A stretch of 34,258 nt of DNA from Methylobacter sp. (GCA_028716975.1 JAQUOU010000030.1:1-34258); one strand, 5' to 3'; counted from the first letter of the stretch, positions 22,230-30,860 are shown. Translations and numbers: made by a program. Notes: a model not told the origin generated them from the sequence alone.

Positions 22230-22509
22230 AACGACATCTATTACTTAACTGCATCGGTATTGTCTTACGCGGTCTGATGATCTAGTTAAAACAGCGTTGG
22301 TTGGGTTGGCCGCCGTCGTTAACTCAACCAGCCATTCTGTTCTATTTAGAGGTTTGAAGTCCAGTGGAACGAAACCGCTCTACGCAGATTGTTTTTCGGA
22401 AGTCACATACAGTCTAAAAGAACGACCTGACCTTAGAAACAATACCAGAGGACTTCTAGCAAACAGCCCCGAAGAGCCTGCAGCAGCGGACAATGACGAG
22501 GTGCCAAAC

Positions 22510-23037
22510 ATGAAAAGCGTACTTAAGCCTCTTGCCGTCATATTGACAGTGACGGGCATCTATTTTTGGGGCAGCCAGGGCGAAAACACTACCATCAACG
22601 GAAAGGTTTTCAACACCAAGGGAAAAGATTCAGAGGTAGCACGAGCCCTATCTCCACAGAGGCAACAGGTGCAAGGAGAAGGGAAGAATATGGCGTTAAG
22701 TTCAGCGCCAGAGACCGAGGTGGACGATCCGGAGGCGATTACGCGCCTGGCCAGTCTGGAGCCGATCCTTGTTGAATTGACTCCCGCAGAGCCGGAGCCA
22801 GAGACCGAGGTGGACGATCCGCAGGAAATTACAGGCATGACCGGTCTGGAGCCCATCCTGGATGAGTTGGCTCCCGCAGAGCCGGAGCCAGAGACCGAAG
22901 TGGACGATCCAGAGGCGATGACAGACATGACCAGTCTGGATCCGATCCTGGATGAGTTGGCTCCCGCAGAGCCGGAGCCAGAAACCGAGGTGGACGATCC
23001 GCAGGAAATTACACACACGGCAGGCGTTGTTGAATAA
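22510..23037 (+). CDS. Membrane-anchored acidic repeat protein, 3' end replaced by an IS end
   Basis: I start at the ATG at 22510 (MKSVLKPLAVILTVTGIYFW), which gives an N-terminal membrane anchor or uncleaved signal; the frame is open back to 22297 but without a good start. From about residue 68, a 30-residue unit (ETEVDDPxEITxMTxLEPIL, then xELxPAEPEP) is repeated three and a half times. The fourth unit breaks after ETEVDDPQEITHTA. The remaining codons and the TAA come from an IS903-type end (GGCGTTGTTGAATAA). The native protein was therefore longer. Its very acidic Pro/Glu repeats suggest a spacer or binding region outside the membrane. Function unknown. Confidence 0.65.
   Translation: MKSVLKPLAVILTVTGIYFWGSQGENTTINGKVFNTKGKDSEVARALSPQRQQVQGEGKNMALSSAPETEVDDPEAITRLASLEPILVELTPAEPEPETEVDDPQEITGMTGLEPILDELAPAEPEPETEVDDPEAMTDMTSLDPILDELAPAEPEPETEVDDPQEITHTAGVVE
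22711..23025. repeat. 90-bp in-frame tandem repeat, 3.5 copies
   Basis: Units start at 22711, 22801, 22891 and 22981 with GAGACCGAGGTGGACGATCC or a one-base variant. Exact 90-bp period and high DNA identity point to recent expansion. Confidence 0.9.
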
Positions 23038-23051
23038 ATCAAAATTTGGCC
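23023..23051. repeat. IS903-group end that truncates the repeat protein
   Basis: GGCGTTGTTGAATAAATC followed by AAAATTTGGCC. DNA to about 23110 resembles that after 16072, including TTTTTACGGACACC, so it is a piece of the same IS type. No transposase frame remains. Confidence 0.65.
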
Positions 23052-23109
23052 AAAGCTCCCCATTTCTAACGTTAGTTAGATTTTTACGGACACCCGCATG
23101 CTCAGGCTC

Positions 23110-23282
23110 GTCATTTTGTTAAGCGCAAACGCACTGCCCCACGCTTCCGTTTTTTGCTGCGGCAGTATCAGCGCTTTCTGGGTGTGGCCAAAAATGCGCC
23201 TATAGGGTCACCGCAAGGATTCGTTCGGCAAAGGGTAATAGCAGCTAAACTCACGCGCTTTAACCTTTTATAGCGCTACATC
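23110..23282. other. IS debris, no intact gene
   Basis: Short broken frames only. It probably continues the IS5-type fragment from 23023, but I could not align it to a transposase. Confidence 0.3.
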
Positions 23283-23785
23283 TGGGTTATTCTGCATAAA
23301 GGTACGTACCGCACCCTAGGAATTCAACACTTTACTTCTAGCCCCGTTAGGGTGATGTGTACCAACTATATTTTTGGTTCTTGGCAACAGAGAGCGGTAA
23401 AATACGATGACGGTTCTGTCTTTGAGACGTTCAGAAACGACAATTGACAGCATTGGGCAAGCATTTATTTGCGCAACAGGGCGAGTCTTTATGTCGCTTC
23501 ACATGATGCACAACCCATTGAATAATCAAACATTAACGCAATAGATTTATACAACTATTAAGCTCATTGGATATCAGCCATTTTATTGCCAGCGGGCACT
23601 TTAATTTTATTGGGCATATGATTTTCAGACGAAAAGCTCCAGGTTTCTGTCGGCATACAGCCCCCAAAAATACCGCTTAATTGAAGATAAAATTTGGTGA
23701 CCGTAAGATCATCGGCAAATATGGCTATGAAAGAGTTTGCAACAAATCCTAGGGTGCGTTACCTACTTTTATGCAGAATAACCCA
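23283..23785. mobile_element. MITE-like element, 503 bp, with 38-bp terminal inverted repeats
   Basis: TGGGTTATTCTGCATAAAGG at 23283 onward is repeated inverted at 23785-23748, agreeing at 35 of 38 positions and ending CACCCTAGG inside. The interior has no frame above about 60 codons. No target duplication is obvious. It directly precedes the truncated phosphoesterase and may have removed its front. Confidence 0.55.
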
Positions 23786-23828
23786 ACGCTGATTATTGGC
23801 AAATATTGAAAGCTGATTTCCAGCCCCA

Positions 23829-24145
23829 ATGTTAATAACTTTGGTTACGGTCAAGTTTTGGGCTTGTTTGGTCTTCAACAACCACCTAAAGCAGACAATG
23901 TTTATCCTGGCGGTGGAAAAGTAGGCGCTGTTGTTTTCAACAAGCACTATATAAAACCTGGCAGCGTCAATACTGCCGGTAGTTATAACCACTTCTCAGC
24001 ATTACGCAGCTATGAAGATTTACTCGGACTGCATGAAGGTGGAGACGATGGTTTGGGTCATCTTGGCTATAGTTCTAAAACCGCTCTAGCTCCATTCGGT
24101 CCTGATGTTTTCAATAACAACCGCAAAGAAGATCAGGTTCAATAA
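23829..24145 (+). pseudogene. Phosphoesterase (acid phosphatase/phospholipase C family), C-terminal fragment
   Basis: The frame reads NNFGYGQVLGLFGLQQ, then VGAVVFNKHYIKPGSV, YNHFSALRSYEDLLGL and LGHLGYSSKTAL, ending near a DVFNN. The tail KPGxVxxxxYNHxSxLxxxEDLxGLxxLGYA is typical of the C-terminus of the phosphoesterase family (PF04185). Full proteins are 350-550 residues; about 100 remain, and an in-frame stop at 23807 closes the front. A separate intact metallophosphoesterase lies 0.9 kb on. Confidence 0.65.
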
Positions 24146-24173
24146 ACTGATAAATTGATGTGAATTATCGCTT

Positions 24174-24292
24174 CGGCCCTCTGAAGTTTGACGTCATGAT
24201 CTCAACTCAGCTTAACTTAGCCCGATCATTGAGTGATTCAATGATCGCTTTTACTGTGGTAGCAGTGTTAACGTCAAAACTTTAGAGGGCCG
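24174..24292. mobile_element. 119-bp MITE-like or hairpin element
   Basis: CGGCCCTCTGAAGTTT-GACGT (24174-24194) and its near-inverse (24271-24292) form the outer stem, with one gap and one mismatch. A second perfect stem lies inside at 24223-24247. It starts 28 bp after the phosphoesterase remnant's stop. No target duplication was seen. Confidence 0.5.
24223..24252 (+). terminator. Terminator-like hairpin
   Basis: CGATCATTGA and TCAATGATCG flank GTGAT, followed by CTTTT. It would end transcription from the phosphoesterase remnant. Confidence 0.55.
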
Positions 24293-25053
24293 GCTCTATC
24301 ATCCCCAATCCCTATTTCTTTTTTTCATAATCTGGAGATGCCTTGATGGAGTATTCAGTTATAATGCTTGCCGATTTGTTAGCTGTAGAATCATCGGTAT
24401 GTTCGCAGGCTTAAAAAGCTCTATTCTGACTCAGTGGATAAACCATGGACAATGACATTTTAATCAACCAAGCGCGTCAACTTTATGCGGCATTGCTCGT
24501 CATTGAAGTTTCGCCATCCTCAGCAAGCAACTCCAGACTGGAACGTCTTGACCGCTTAACAATTTGCGCGTATTGCCGTTATCAGCGTCGGCTTAACCGT
24601 TGTGCTTTGTGCTATCAATACCGAACCCACGACTGTATCCGGGAACCCGGGAGAAAACATATTCCTTGTCCGCCTCGTAAGCCATCCCAAAGCGCCGTAT
24701 TAACATAAGGATTGGATTTAAACTCCAGGCGATTGAGCAGTTGCCTATTGCAATTAGCACCGGTAAATCAATTTGATAATTAGCTGGAAGCTGGATACTC
24801 AACGCTTGATGCTGCTTCATAGGAGGGCATCTTCTTCAGTAATGTCATCATATTGCAATATGACCTATCTACAATAGGGAAAATCCGTTTTTCGAGCGGA
24901 CGAGGAGCTGATCTACGTGTAAGGCCGAGTTCTGATGATCAAGTTATTGGCAGCCCTATTTTGCTGGTGCTGTACAGTTTCGTTCGCCTCTTTTCTGACC
25001 TGCGGGTAAATCTGTCTTTGCCATCAATAACAATTAGCAATGGATAACTTACG
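24293..25053. other. Mostly gene-free leader of the metallophosphoesterase
   Basis: It holds one dubious small frame (24445-24708, listed separately) and the presumed promoter region of the gene at 25054. Nothing else was recognised. Confidence 0.35.
24445..24708 (+). CDS. Small hypothetical frame, doubtful
   Basis: 87 codons from an ATG without a clear ribosome site. The second half is basic and has CxxC-like cysteines (CAYCRYQRRLNRCALCYQYR), which could suggest zinc binding but could equally be chance. A frame on the other strand (24593-24820) overlaps it. I do not recognise a family. Listed for completeness only. Confidence 0.2.
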   Translation: MDNDILINQARQLYAALLVIEVSPSSASNSRLERLDRLTICAYCRYQRRLNRCALCYQYRTHDCIREPGRKHIPCPPRKPSQSAVLT

Positions 25054-26184
25054 ATGAAAATGCCACTTTTGAGATTGAAAAATCTACTGTCAGTTTCAGC
25101 TTTATGCGCCACTGGATTGATTTCTGCCACGTCCGTTTACGCCAATGACATGCGCCACGAAGATGAAAATTCTGATCGACCGGTTACAGTCGCAGTCATT
25201 GGAGACTGGCCGTACAATAAGCTTCTGCTCGACAACGCTCACCTGTTGAGCGATTCCGTCAACGAAGATGTCAATGTTAGCCGATTAATACACGTGGGCG
25301 ATATCCATGCCGGCAGTATGCCTTGCACTAGCGCTGACATCCTGCCACCAATTTCCTTGTCCAATCCAGGTTATAACCAAAAAGTCTATTTCCAATTCCA
25401 GCAGTTTAATAAACCAGTGATCTACACGCCGGGCGACAATGAGTGGACCGACTGCCAAAAATCCAAGCAATTCAAAAGTGGCGACCCTCTGAAAGAATTG
25501 GCAAGCTTACGCAGCCAATTCTTTGCCAAACCCGGCCTCACCTTGGGTAAAGAAGCACAAGTGCTGAGTCAGGCGCAACATTTCGATCCTGCTTATCCCA
25601 CTGATGCCCAATTCGTAGAAAACGTTATGTGGCAACAAGGCAAGGTCGTATTTGTTACACTGAACGTACCAGGTTCAAACAATGATACTTTGCCTTGGGC
25701 TGATACGTTCTCTAATCCGCTCGCCCAGACTCAGGAAGTTGCCGAGCGCACAAGCGCTGATTTTCGTTGGTTGGACGCGGCATTCCAAATGGCGAAAAAA
25801 GAACACGCTCGGGCAGTGGTCATTGGGATTCAGGCTGATATGTGGGATCCCGCTGCTATCACGGCAACAACCAATGAACTCTCCAACTACACACCTATCG
25901 TTCAAAAATTGGCTGACCTTGTGGAGGACTTCGGTGGTCCCGTGTTGCTGTTGAATGGCGACTCCCATGTCTACGGTTCGGACCAACCATTGGCAGACCA
26001 AAGCAGCTCAACTGGCAGCATTCACCACACCCAGTCAGTGCCAAATCTGACCCGCATCACTGTGCAAGGATCGACTACGGCTCCTTCCGAATGGTTGCGC
26101 CTGACCATTAATCCGAGGAATAACCAGCCGTTCAGCTGGGAGAATGTGGCGTACTGCACCGATCCGTCGGTCACTTGCCAATGA
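25054..26184 (+). CDS. Secreted calcineurin-like metallophosphoesterase
   Basis: 376 residues. The signal peptide (LLSVSALCATGLISATSVYA) ends near A30. The metal-binding motifs of the calcineurin-like fold are in order: D51 in GDWPY, GDIH at 82-85, GDNEW at 127-131 and GDSHVYG near 305. A paired-metal phosphomonoesterase or phosphodiesterase acting in the periplasm or outside is expected; substrate unknown. Four or more Cys could form disulfides (MPCTS, WTDCQ, AYCTDPSVTC). It is complete and stands alone. A terminator lies about 170 bp past the stop. Its only functional neighbour is a broken phosphoesterase of another family. Confidence 0.85.
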   Translation: MKMPLLRLKNLLSVSALCATGLISATSVYANDMRHEDENSDRPVTVAVIGDWPYNKLLLDNAHLLSDSVNEDVNVSRLIHVGDIHAGSMPCTSADILPPISLSNPGYNQKVYFQFQQFNKPVIYTPGDNEWTDCQKSKQFKSGDPLKELASLRSQFFAKPGLTLGKEAQVLSQAQHFDPAYPTDAQFVENVMWQQGKVVFVTLNVPGSNNDTLPWADTFSNPLAQTQEVAERTSADFRWLDAAFQMAKKEHARAVVIGIQADMWDPAAITATTNELSNYTPIVQKLADLVEDFGGPVLLLNGDSHVYGSDQPLADQSSSTGSIHHTQSVPNLTRITVQGSTTAPSEWLRLTINPRNNQPFSWENVAYCTDPSVTCQ

Positions 26185-26529
26185 GGAGAAGTGCGTCGAT
26201 GTTGGAATGCAGACATTTGAGCGGGTGTGCCTCCGGTACAACGCTGGGCTAGGTAAAGGTTAGTCTTTTTCCGGTCTTTCCGGAGTTCTAAGAATCTTTA
26301 TAGCCGCCGCCCGAAATGTTTGGTTCGAACTCGTCCGGAGCAATACTAAGAAAGGTCTTGCAGTGATGCAGGGCCTTTTTTCCTTAGCCGGTCTATTCCC
26401 GGTCTGAAAGCTCCAAGTCAGTAACCGCGAGAATTCAGTATCCAAAAACCAAGTCTATCCCCTAAAAAACAGTACTACCGTTTTTTCGAACGACATCCTC
26501 TATCAATTACCTGATGGGTAAGCGGTTGT
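26185..26529. other. Intergenic with terminator, otherwise empty
   Basis: Apart from the hairpin at 26352-26384, no frame or repeat is supported. Confidence 0.4.
26352..26384 (+). terminator. Terminator after the metallophosphoesterase
   Basis: AAGGTCTTGCA, loop GTGA, TGCAGGGCCTT, then TTTT and more T. The stem includes two G-T pairs; the A-run on the left lets it work on either strand. Confidence 0.6.
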
Positions 26530-26665
26530 CGATGCGCCCATGACCACCAGTTATGGCGATATTATTTTAGCAAGCAGTTAATGACGTAGACCCAGGAACA
26601 CGAAGGCGACGCCAGATCATCGGACTTACGCCTCCAATGGCGATCTTGATGGAATAGTTTTTCAT
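26530..26665 (-). pseudogene. pRiA4b ORF-3-like gene, decayed start
   Basis: From the ATG at 26665 the frame reads MKNYSIKIAIGGVSPMIWRR and then LRVPGSTSL, the recognisable opening of the plasmid pRiA4b ORF-3 family (IWRRIxVPG motif). A stop follows in that frame, and later pieces (WWSWAHRQ) lie in another. About 40 codons survive of a family that is usually 180-200 residues. It ends in unrecognised DNA near 26500. Confidence 0.55.
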
Positions 26666-26684
26666 TCTGGAGCCAGCTCAAATA

Positions 26685-26825
26685 GGGGTTCTAAGCCCTA
26701 AACCGCGTAATTTTCCATTTCATTAAAAATCAATAGGATAGAAAAATGAATTTGAAAAATATATATTTTTCAGGTTGTTGATTCATAACAGTTAAAAAAA
26801 TATCAGGGTTAGGGCTTAGAACCCC
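26685..26825. mobile_element. 141-bp MITE with 20-bp terminal inverted repeats
   Basis: GGGGTTCTAAGCCCTAAACC at 26685 and its near-inverse ending at 26825 (one base shorter, otherwise identical) enclose an AT-rich core with no frame. It sits between the pRiA4b remnant and a ParE gene that it cuts after 20 codons. Target duplication not evident. Confidence 0.7.
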
Positions 26826-26884
26826 ATGTAGTCAATGGCGGCTTCTCGATCACTTCCGGCTCTACTCGTCCAGTTGATAAGCAT
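26816..26884 (-). pseudogene. RelE/ParE-family toxin, first 20 codons
   Basis: The ATG overlaps the last base of the antitoxin's original stop (TAATG). MLINWTSRAGSDREAAIDYM matches the opening of ParE-type toxins (xIxWTxxAxxDRxxIxDYI). The MITE then supplies GGGGTTCTAA, which stops the frame. The toxin is destroyed. Confidence 0.65.
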
Positions 26885-27348
26885 TATTCAGTTTTCACGA
26901 TGCGGGCTAACAGGCGTTCGCGCTGCCGCTGCATGTCGGCTTTTGCCAGGTCGTGAGATAGCTACACCGTCGCCGGGTCGTCGGCTTCCTTTAGCGACAA
27001 GATGACTTGCTCCCGGAACCAGTGATCATGTGCCACGGCTTCATGCGCTTGGCGCATAGCTTCGGCTCGATCCGGACGCGTATAGGTCTGCACGGTGGTG
27101 GGGTCGTACTGCGTCGCGTCCACATCAAAGCGGCTGATGCCGATCTCCTTCAGGTAAGCCACCAGCGTTTCCAGTTTCTTGAACGTGCGGATTTTTTTGC
27201 TGCGGGTAGCGGATAAAGGCCGCTCCAGTATCCCGTATTTAATCATCAAGCTCCACCCCCCCACTTGACCGATGACATGAGCGCCCCGGACGGCGCCAGC
27301 TTCTACAAGCCGGATTAAGGTGTTGTGGTCGATGGTTTCAATGCTCAT
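26884..27348 (-). pseudogene. Antitoxin-like protein upstream of parE, with in-frame UAG
   Basis: The frame gives 128 residues to a TAG at 26962-26964 and then 24 more in the same frame (LSHDLAKADMQRQRERLLAR..) to a TAA at 26884. The tail AHEAVAHDHWFREQV..DDPATV fits the C-terminus of ParD/RelB-like antitoxins, which continue with such an arginine-rich helix. The TAG probably replaced a Trp codon. The N-terminal half (GAVRGAHVIGQVGGWSLMIKYG) is a domain seen in proteins beside ParE toxins; I give no name. With the toxin gone, selection on it is relaxed. Confidence 0.6.
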
Positions 27349-27394
27349 CTAGCTACCTGCGGTGTTGCGGATTAAACAAGGATTGTTATCATAC

Positions 27395-27438
27395 GCAATC
27401 TATTAAAGATTGCAAGACGGATATCAATAGTCTGTCTT
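27395..27438. promoter_or_regulatory. Two dyads in the antitoxin promoter region
   Basis: GCAATCT/AGATTGC around ATTAA (27395-27413) is followed directly by AAGACGGA...TCTGTCTT (27414-27438). They lie 47-90 bp before the antitoxin start and suit an autoregulatory operator. Confidence 0.45.
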
Positions 27439-27612
27439 ATGATTTTACCATACCACCCGTTCTGCGCAAAGTTGAGCGCCCGGCTTGACCCGCGTCCATG
27501 TATCCCGAATTAAAACACCCAGATTTATGCCCAGTAAAAACAATGAAGTCAGTCCAGTATTAGCCAATGCTTTATGTAAAATAGTAAGGATATTCCATTA
27601 GAGCAAGTCATT

Positions 27613-28236
27613 TCAAGCTACATAAAATAGTATCGAAAGGTATTGGCTCAGACTGCCCGATATGACGAAAAGATGCCATATTCCATGAAAATAGATGACT
27701 TTTTCATCGAGAAGATAAAATACAATGCCGACGGTGTAAAATAAACCTCCCGTTAAAAGATAATAGAAGCCCGGCATCGGCAAGGCTCGCAACAGAGGAT
27801 TCAATGCGACAACCATCAGCCAGCCCATCAAAAGGTAAACAAAAACAGGAAGTAGTCGGTTACCCGCTTTTGGCATCATGTCCAGGATGATCCCAACCAA
27901 AGCCAGTCCCCAAATAATGCCGAAGAGTTGCCAACCCACGCTATTGCGAAGCGTGACCAGTGTGAAAGGAGTATAAGTGCCGGCTATCAACAGATAAATG
28001 GAAAGGTGATCCAGCTTTGAGTAAACGGCTTTGGCTCGACCATTCGTGCCATGATAGAGGGTCGCAAAAACATAAACCAGAATGAGTGTAAGCCCATAGA
28101 TGCTGAAGCTTGAAATCTTCCAGGGATCACCCTGATGGATAGCAAGCGCAATCAACCAAACAACCCCGAAAATCGAGACTATAGCCCCCGTTAAAGCGCT
28201 GATTATATTAAATTGCTCGGCTTTATTTTCTAGCAT
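27613..28236 (-). CDS. Hemolysin III family (TrhA/PAQR-like) membrane protein
   Basis: 207 residues with seven predicted membrane segments. The family landmarks are present: LYHGTNGRAKAVYSKLDHLS, IAGTYTPFTL, and HGIWHLFVISGS near the end, giving the His/Asp set typical of PAQR-type proteins. Bacterial members help membrane fluidity homeostasis; hemolytic activity is not general. The gene begins 34 bp after the radical SAM gene on the same strand, so the two are likely cotranscribed. It appears complete, with no terminator identified after it. Confidence 0.85.
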   Translation of the reverse strand: MLENKAEQFNIISALTGAIVSIFGVVWLIALAIHQGDPWKISSFSIYGLTLILVYVFATLYHGTNGRAKAVYSKLDHLSIYLLIAGTYTPFTLVTLRNSVGWQLFGIIWGLALVGIILDMMPKAGNRLLPVFVYLLMGWLMVVALNPLLRALPMPGFYYLLTGGLFYTVGIVFYLLDEKVIYFHGIWHLFVISGSLSQYLSILFYVA

Positions 28237-28270
28237 ACCTAGACAATTTTCTTTGCAAAGGTTGCTATTA

Positions 28271-29686
28271 CTACTCTACTTCACGGGTTCCCAATACCAG
28301 TTCCCGCCATGCGGCTTTTTGCGGCATTAACGGTGGCATAGCGGCGAACTCCGGCTCTGGAGTCGATTTTGCGACGAGTAAATCGTAATCTCGAGTCACG
28401 ACGCCACCTTTTCGAAAGAAAGCATTATAGACAGTCCAGTTAGCACGATTGCGAGAACCATCCCATGGAAAGCGGCGTAACATTGAAGACACTGTATAAA
28501 AACCATCATAAGTGTCCAGATAACCACTATAAAGCTGATCGGCTGATAGCCCTCCCGGTTTAAAAACGATGTGGGATTGGTCGTATTTATCCCAATCGAA
28601 TGACACAAGCTGCTTCTTACGCATCATTTCAAACCAGGTGATGGTGCCAGGATAAGGAGTCAGTAAGGAATAGCCGCACATATCGAATTTGGCATTGATG
28701 TTGAATTTCAAGGTTTCTTCAAATACCGACGACTCATCACCCTCGAAGCCATACATGAACAGGCCGAGCACCATGATCCCGTATCGGTGCAATTTCTCGA
28801 CTAGTTCGTGATAGGAATCCGGATTATTCTGAAGTTTATGGACGTTCCGCAGGGTTTGTTTGGAGATGGATTCGAAACCGATGGAGAGCATAAAACAACC
28901 GCTTTCTGCAGCCAGTTCCAACAGTCGCTCATCGTGAGCATCACGACTGTTCACTGCAGCCTGCCATTGCAGACCACGTCCTTTAAAGGCCTTCATGACA
29001 TCCATCGCCCGTTTTGGCGTGCCGAAAAAATCGGCATCGTTGAGCAGAATAACACGCTCTTCGATGTGTTCGATTTCAGCGATAATGTCTTCGACAGGCC
29101 GGTAGCGAAAGCGCAGGCCATACATAGTGGGTTCAGCGCAAAACAGGCAGCCGTGATGGCAGCCTCTGGAAGTCTGGACAAAGCCTTTATTGATGTAACG
29201 GTTGCTCTTCAGCAACCCTTGTCGAGGATTGGGCATGCCGATCATAGAATGCAGCGTTTCCGCTTTGTAGATTCCCTTTAATCGATGGTGGCGCAGATCG
29301 TCGAGAATCTTGTCCATAAGGAGTTCGGCTTCTCCAACGACCACGGCGTCGGCATGTTTAAGTGCTTCTTCCGGTAAATAACTGACGTGGACGCCGCCCA
29401 TGATGACAGGGATGCCTTGCGCACGAAAGGCATCGGCAATCTCGTAGCCTCTATTGACATAGGAAGTCATCGCCGAGATACCGACCATGTCGACCTTCAG
29501 ATCGAAGTCGATAGGTTCGATGTTTTCGTCGGTCAGAATAATCTCATATTCCTCTTCAGGAATCAGTGCCGCTACGGCAAGAAGGCCGGCGACAGGTGAA
29601 TACAGCGCTTTGCCAAAGAATAAAGGCCGAGTCGCAAAGGTATCGGCACGGGGATTGATCAGATGAATTCGGCGGGATTTAGCCAT
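28271..29686 (-). CDS. B12-binding domain radical SAM protein
   Basis: 471 residues. Residues 1-140 form a Rossmann-type B12-binding domain (VGISAMTSYVNRGYEIADAF, MGGVHVSYLPEEALKHADAV, VVGEAE). The radical SAM cluster motif follows: C176-x3-C180-x2-C183 in SRGCHHGCLFC, which binds the 4Fe-4S cluster that cleaves S-adenosylmethionine. LLNDADFF and SIGFESIS are further barrel strands. The C-terminal 130 residues are a family-specific domain. Relatives include methylases and hopanoid or lipid modifiers, but I cannot assign a substrate. It is upstream of, and probably cotranscribed with, the hemolysin III gene, which would suit a lipid role. Confidence 0.85.
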   Translation of the reverse strand: MAKSRRIHLINPRADTFATRPLFFGKALYSPVAGLLAVAALIPEEEYEIILTDENIEPIDFDLKVDMVGISAMTSYVNRGYEIADAFRAQGIPVIMGGVHVSYLPEEALKHADAVVVGEAELLMDKILDDLRHHRLKGIYKAETLHSMIGMPNPRQGLLKSNRYINKGFVQTSRGCHHGCLFCAEPTMYGLRFRYRPVEDIIAEIEHIEERVILLNDADFFGTPKRAMDVMKAFKGRGLQWQAAVNSRDAHDERLLELAAESGCFMLSIGFESISKQTLRNVHKLQNNPDSYHELVEKLHRYGIMVLGLFMYGFEGDESSVFEETLKFNINAKFDMCGYSLLTPYPGTITWFEMMRKKQLVSFDWDKYDQSHIVFKPGGLSADQLYSGYLDTYDGFYTVSSMLRRFPWDGSRNRANWTVYNAFFRKGGVVTRDYDLLVAKSTPEPEFAAMPPLMPQKAAWRELVLGTREVE

Positions 29687-29962
29687 GGGATTTACTCATC
29701 TTTAAGGTGGCTACGGAAACATTTTATAAAGGGTAGATAGGTTCTGAACTTCTGCAAGCTCCTGATAAGTTTGGCGCGGATTTATATTTCGATGAGACGG
29801 ACTTTCAGTTGTTTATGTGTCAATGCCGTTCCTGAGTATTACGTCTAACTCTCACTTAACAGCCTATTTCAAAAATTAATAAAGGCTTTATATAGTAAAA
29901 AATCGGAAAGAATTTGTATATACGTCAGCGCACATAGCCTGTTAATTACCAAATAGGGAGTC
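29687..29962. other. Promoter region of the radical SAM gene
   Basis: No frame supported except the six codons at 29949-29965 that belonged to the gene interrupted by the IS5-family element. No clear operator. Confidence 0.4.
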
Positions 29963-29965
29963 TAA

Positions 29966-30860
29966 AAAACCGTCTGAAAAGTTTTCTCAGGCGGCCAGTC
30001 GGCGGAGCATTAAGCGGGTCATAGCGAGATAGACGAAGGTTTCAGCGGTTTCCGGCAAGACTTCGTAATCCTTACTGAGGCGGCGATTGTGGTTCAGCCA
30101 AGCGAAAGTTCGTTCCACAACCCAGCGCCTGGGCAACCACTTGAAACCTTTTTGATCATCGCACCTTAAGACAACCTGCAATGCAAATTGAAACCTGTCG
30201 GCCACCCACTCCAGCAAGGTTCCGCGATATCCGCCATCCACCCAGATACAGCGCAGTTTCTTACAGGCTCCCGTCAGTCGCCGAAATAACAGCCGCGCGC
30301 CATCACGATCCTGCACGCCGACCGAAGTCACCACAACTACCCGCAGTAATCCAAGCGTATCCACCAATACATGGCGTTTGCGGCCTCTCACCTGTTTACC
30401 GGCATCATAGCCACGCGCCTCACCACCGAGGGCGGTGGTCTTGACGCTTTGGCTATCCACACAACCCGCCGTTGGGTGCTTATGGCGCCCTGCTTTCTGT
30501 CGAACCCAAGCCCTCCAGGTATCATGTAGCCGTTGCCAGGTCTTATCCTTACGCCATATCCAAAAGTAGTGGTATACCGTTTTCCAATTCGGAAAATGCG
30601 GGGGCAGTGCGGCCCATTGACACCCGGTTACCAGCACGTAGAATTTACCGTTGATCACGCGCCGCCGGCTAACTTCGCGAGGCCGACCGCCCGATTTGGC
30701 AGCTGGCAGGAGCGGCTTGAGAAGGTTCCAGGCACCTTGACTTAAATCAGATGGATAGCGTTTTGGTTTGTTCTGGTGAGATTTACGGCTCATCGGGCGG
30801 GTAAAAAAAGCGGGCAGTTTCTCAAATTGCTGGCTTCAATGCTACTTTTCAGACAGCTTC
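29966..30860 (-). mobile_element. Intact IS5-family IS (IS1031-like group), 895 bp
   Basis: Inverted ends share GTCTGAAAAG after six variable bases (AAAACC left, GAAGCT right). TAA flanks both sides (29963-29965, 30861-30863), fitting the TNA duplication of the IS1031 group. It inserted near the 3' end of the gene at 30849-31142. Confidence 0.8.
29987..30793 (-). CDS. IS5-family transposase
   Basis: 268 residues, a full-length single-frame transposase. The N-terminal helix-turn-helix region has the DUF4096 pattern (LSQGAWNLLKPLLP to GCQWAALPPHFPNWKTVYHYF). The DDE catalytic set is complete: D113 (CVDSQSVKT), D186 (WVDGGYRG), and E227 (RWVVERTFAWLNHNRRL). It is the only transposase in the window that looks both complete and boxed by matching ends with a target duplication, so this copy may be recent and active. 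Confidence 0.92.
   Translation of the reverse strand: MSRKSHQNKPKRYPSDLSQGAWNLLKPLLPAAKSGGRPREVSRRRVINGKFYVLVTGCQWAALPPHFPNWKTVYHYFWIWRKDKTWQRLHDTWRAWVRQKAGRHKHPTAGCVDSQSVKTTALGGEARGYDAGKQVRGRKRHVLVDTLGLLRVVVVTSVGVQDRDGARLLFRRLTGACKKLRCIWVDGGYRGTLLEWVADRFQFALQVVLRCDDQKGFKWLPRRWVVERTFAWLNHNRRLSKDYEVLPETAETFVYLAMTRLMLRRLAA

Noticed and set aside
22357-22376. CCAGTGGAACGAAACC resembles the Tn3 end core.
   Set aside because: No GGGG start at the right distance and no TAAG end; probably chance.
22297-22509. Open frame extending the repeat protein upstream from a TTG.
   Set aside because: No ribosome site, and the ATG at 22510 starts a natural membrane anchor; the upstream codons look non-coding.
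22560-23063. Long antisense frames across the repeat protein and other genes.
   Set aside because: They are mirror products of the 90-bp repeats and of codon bias in real genes; no homology or ribosome sites support them.
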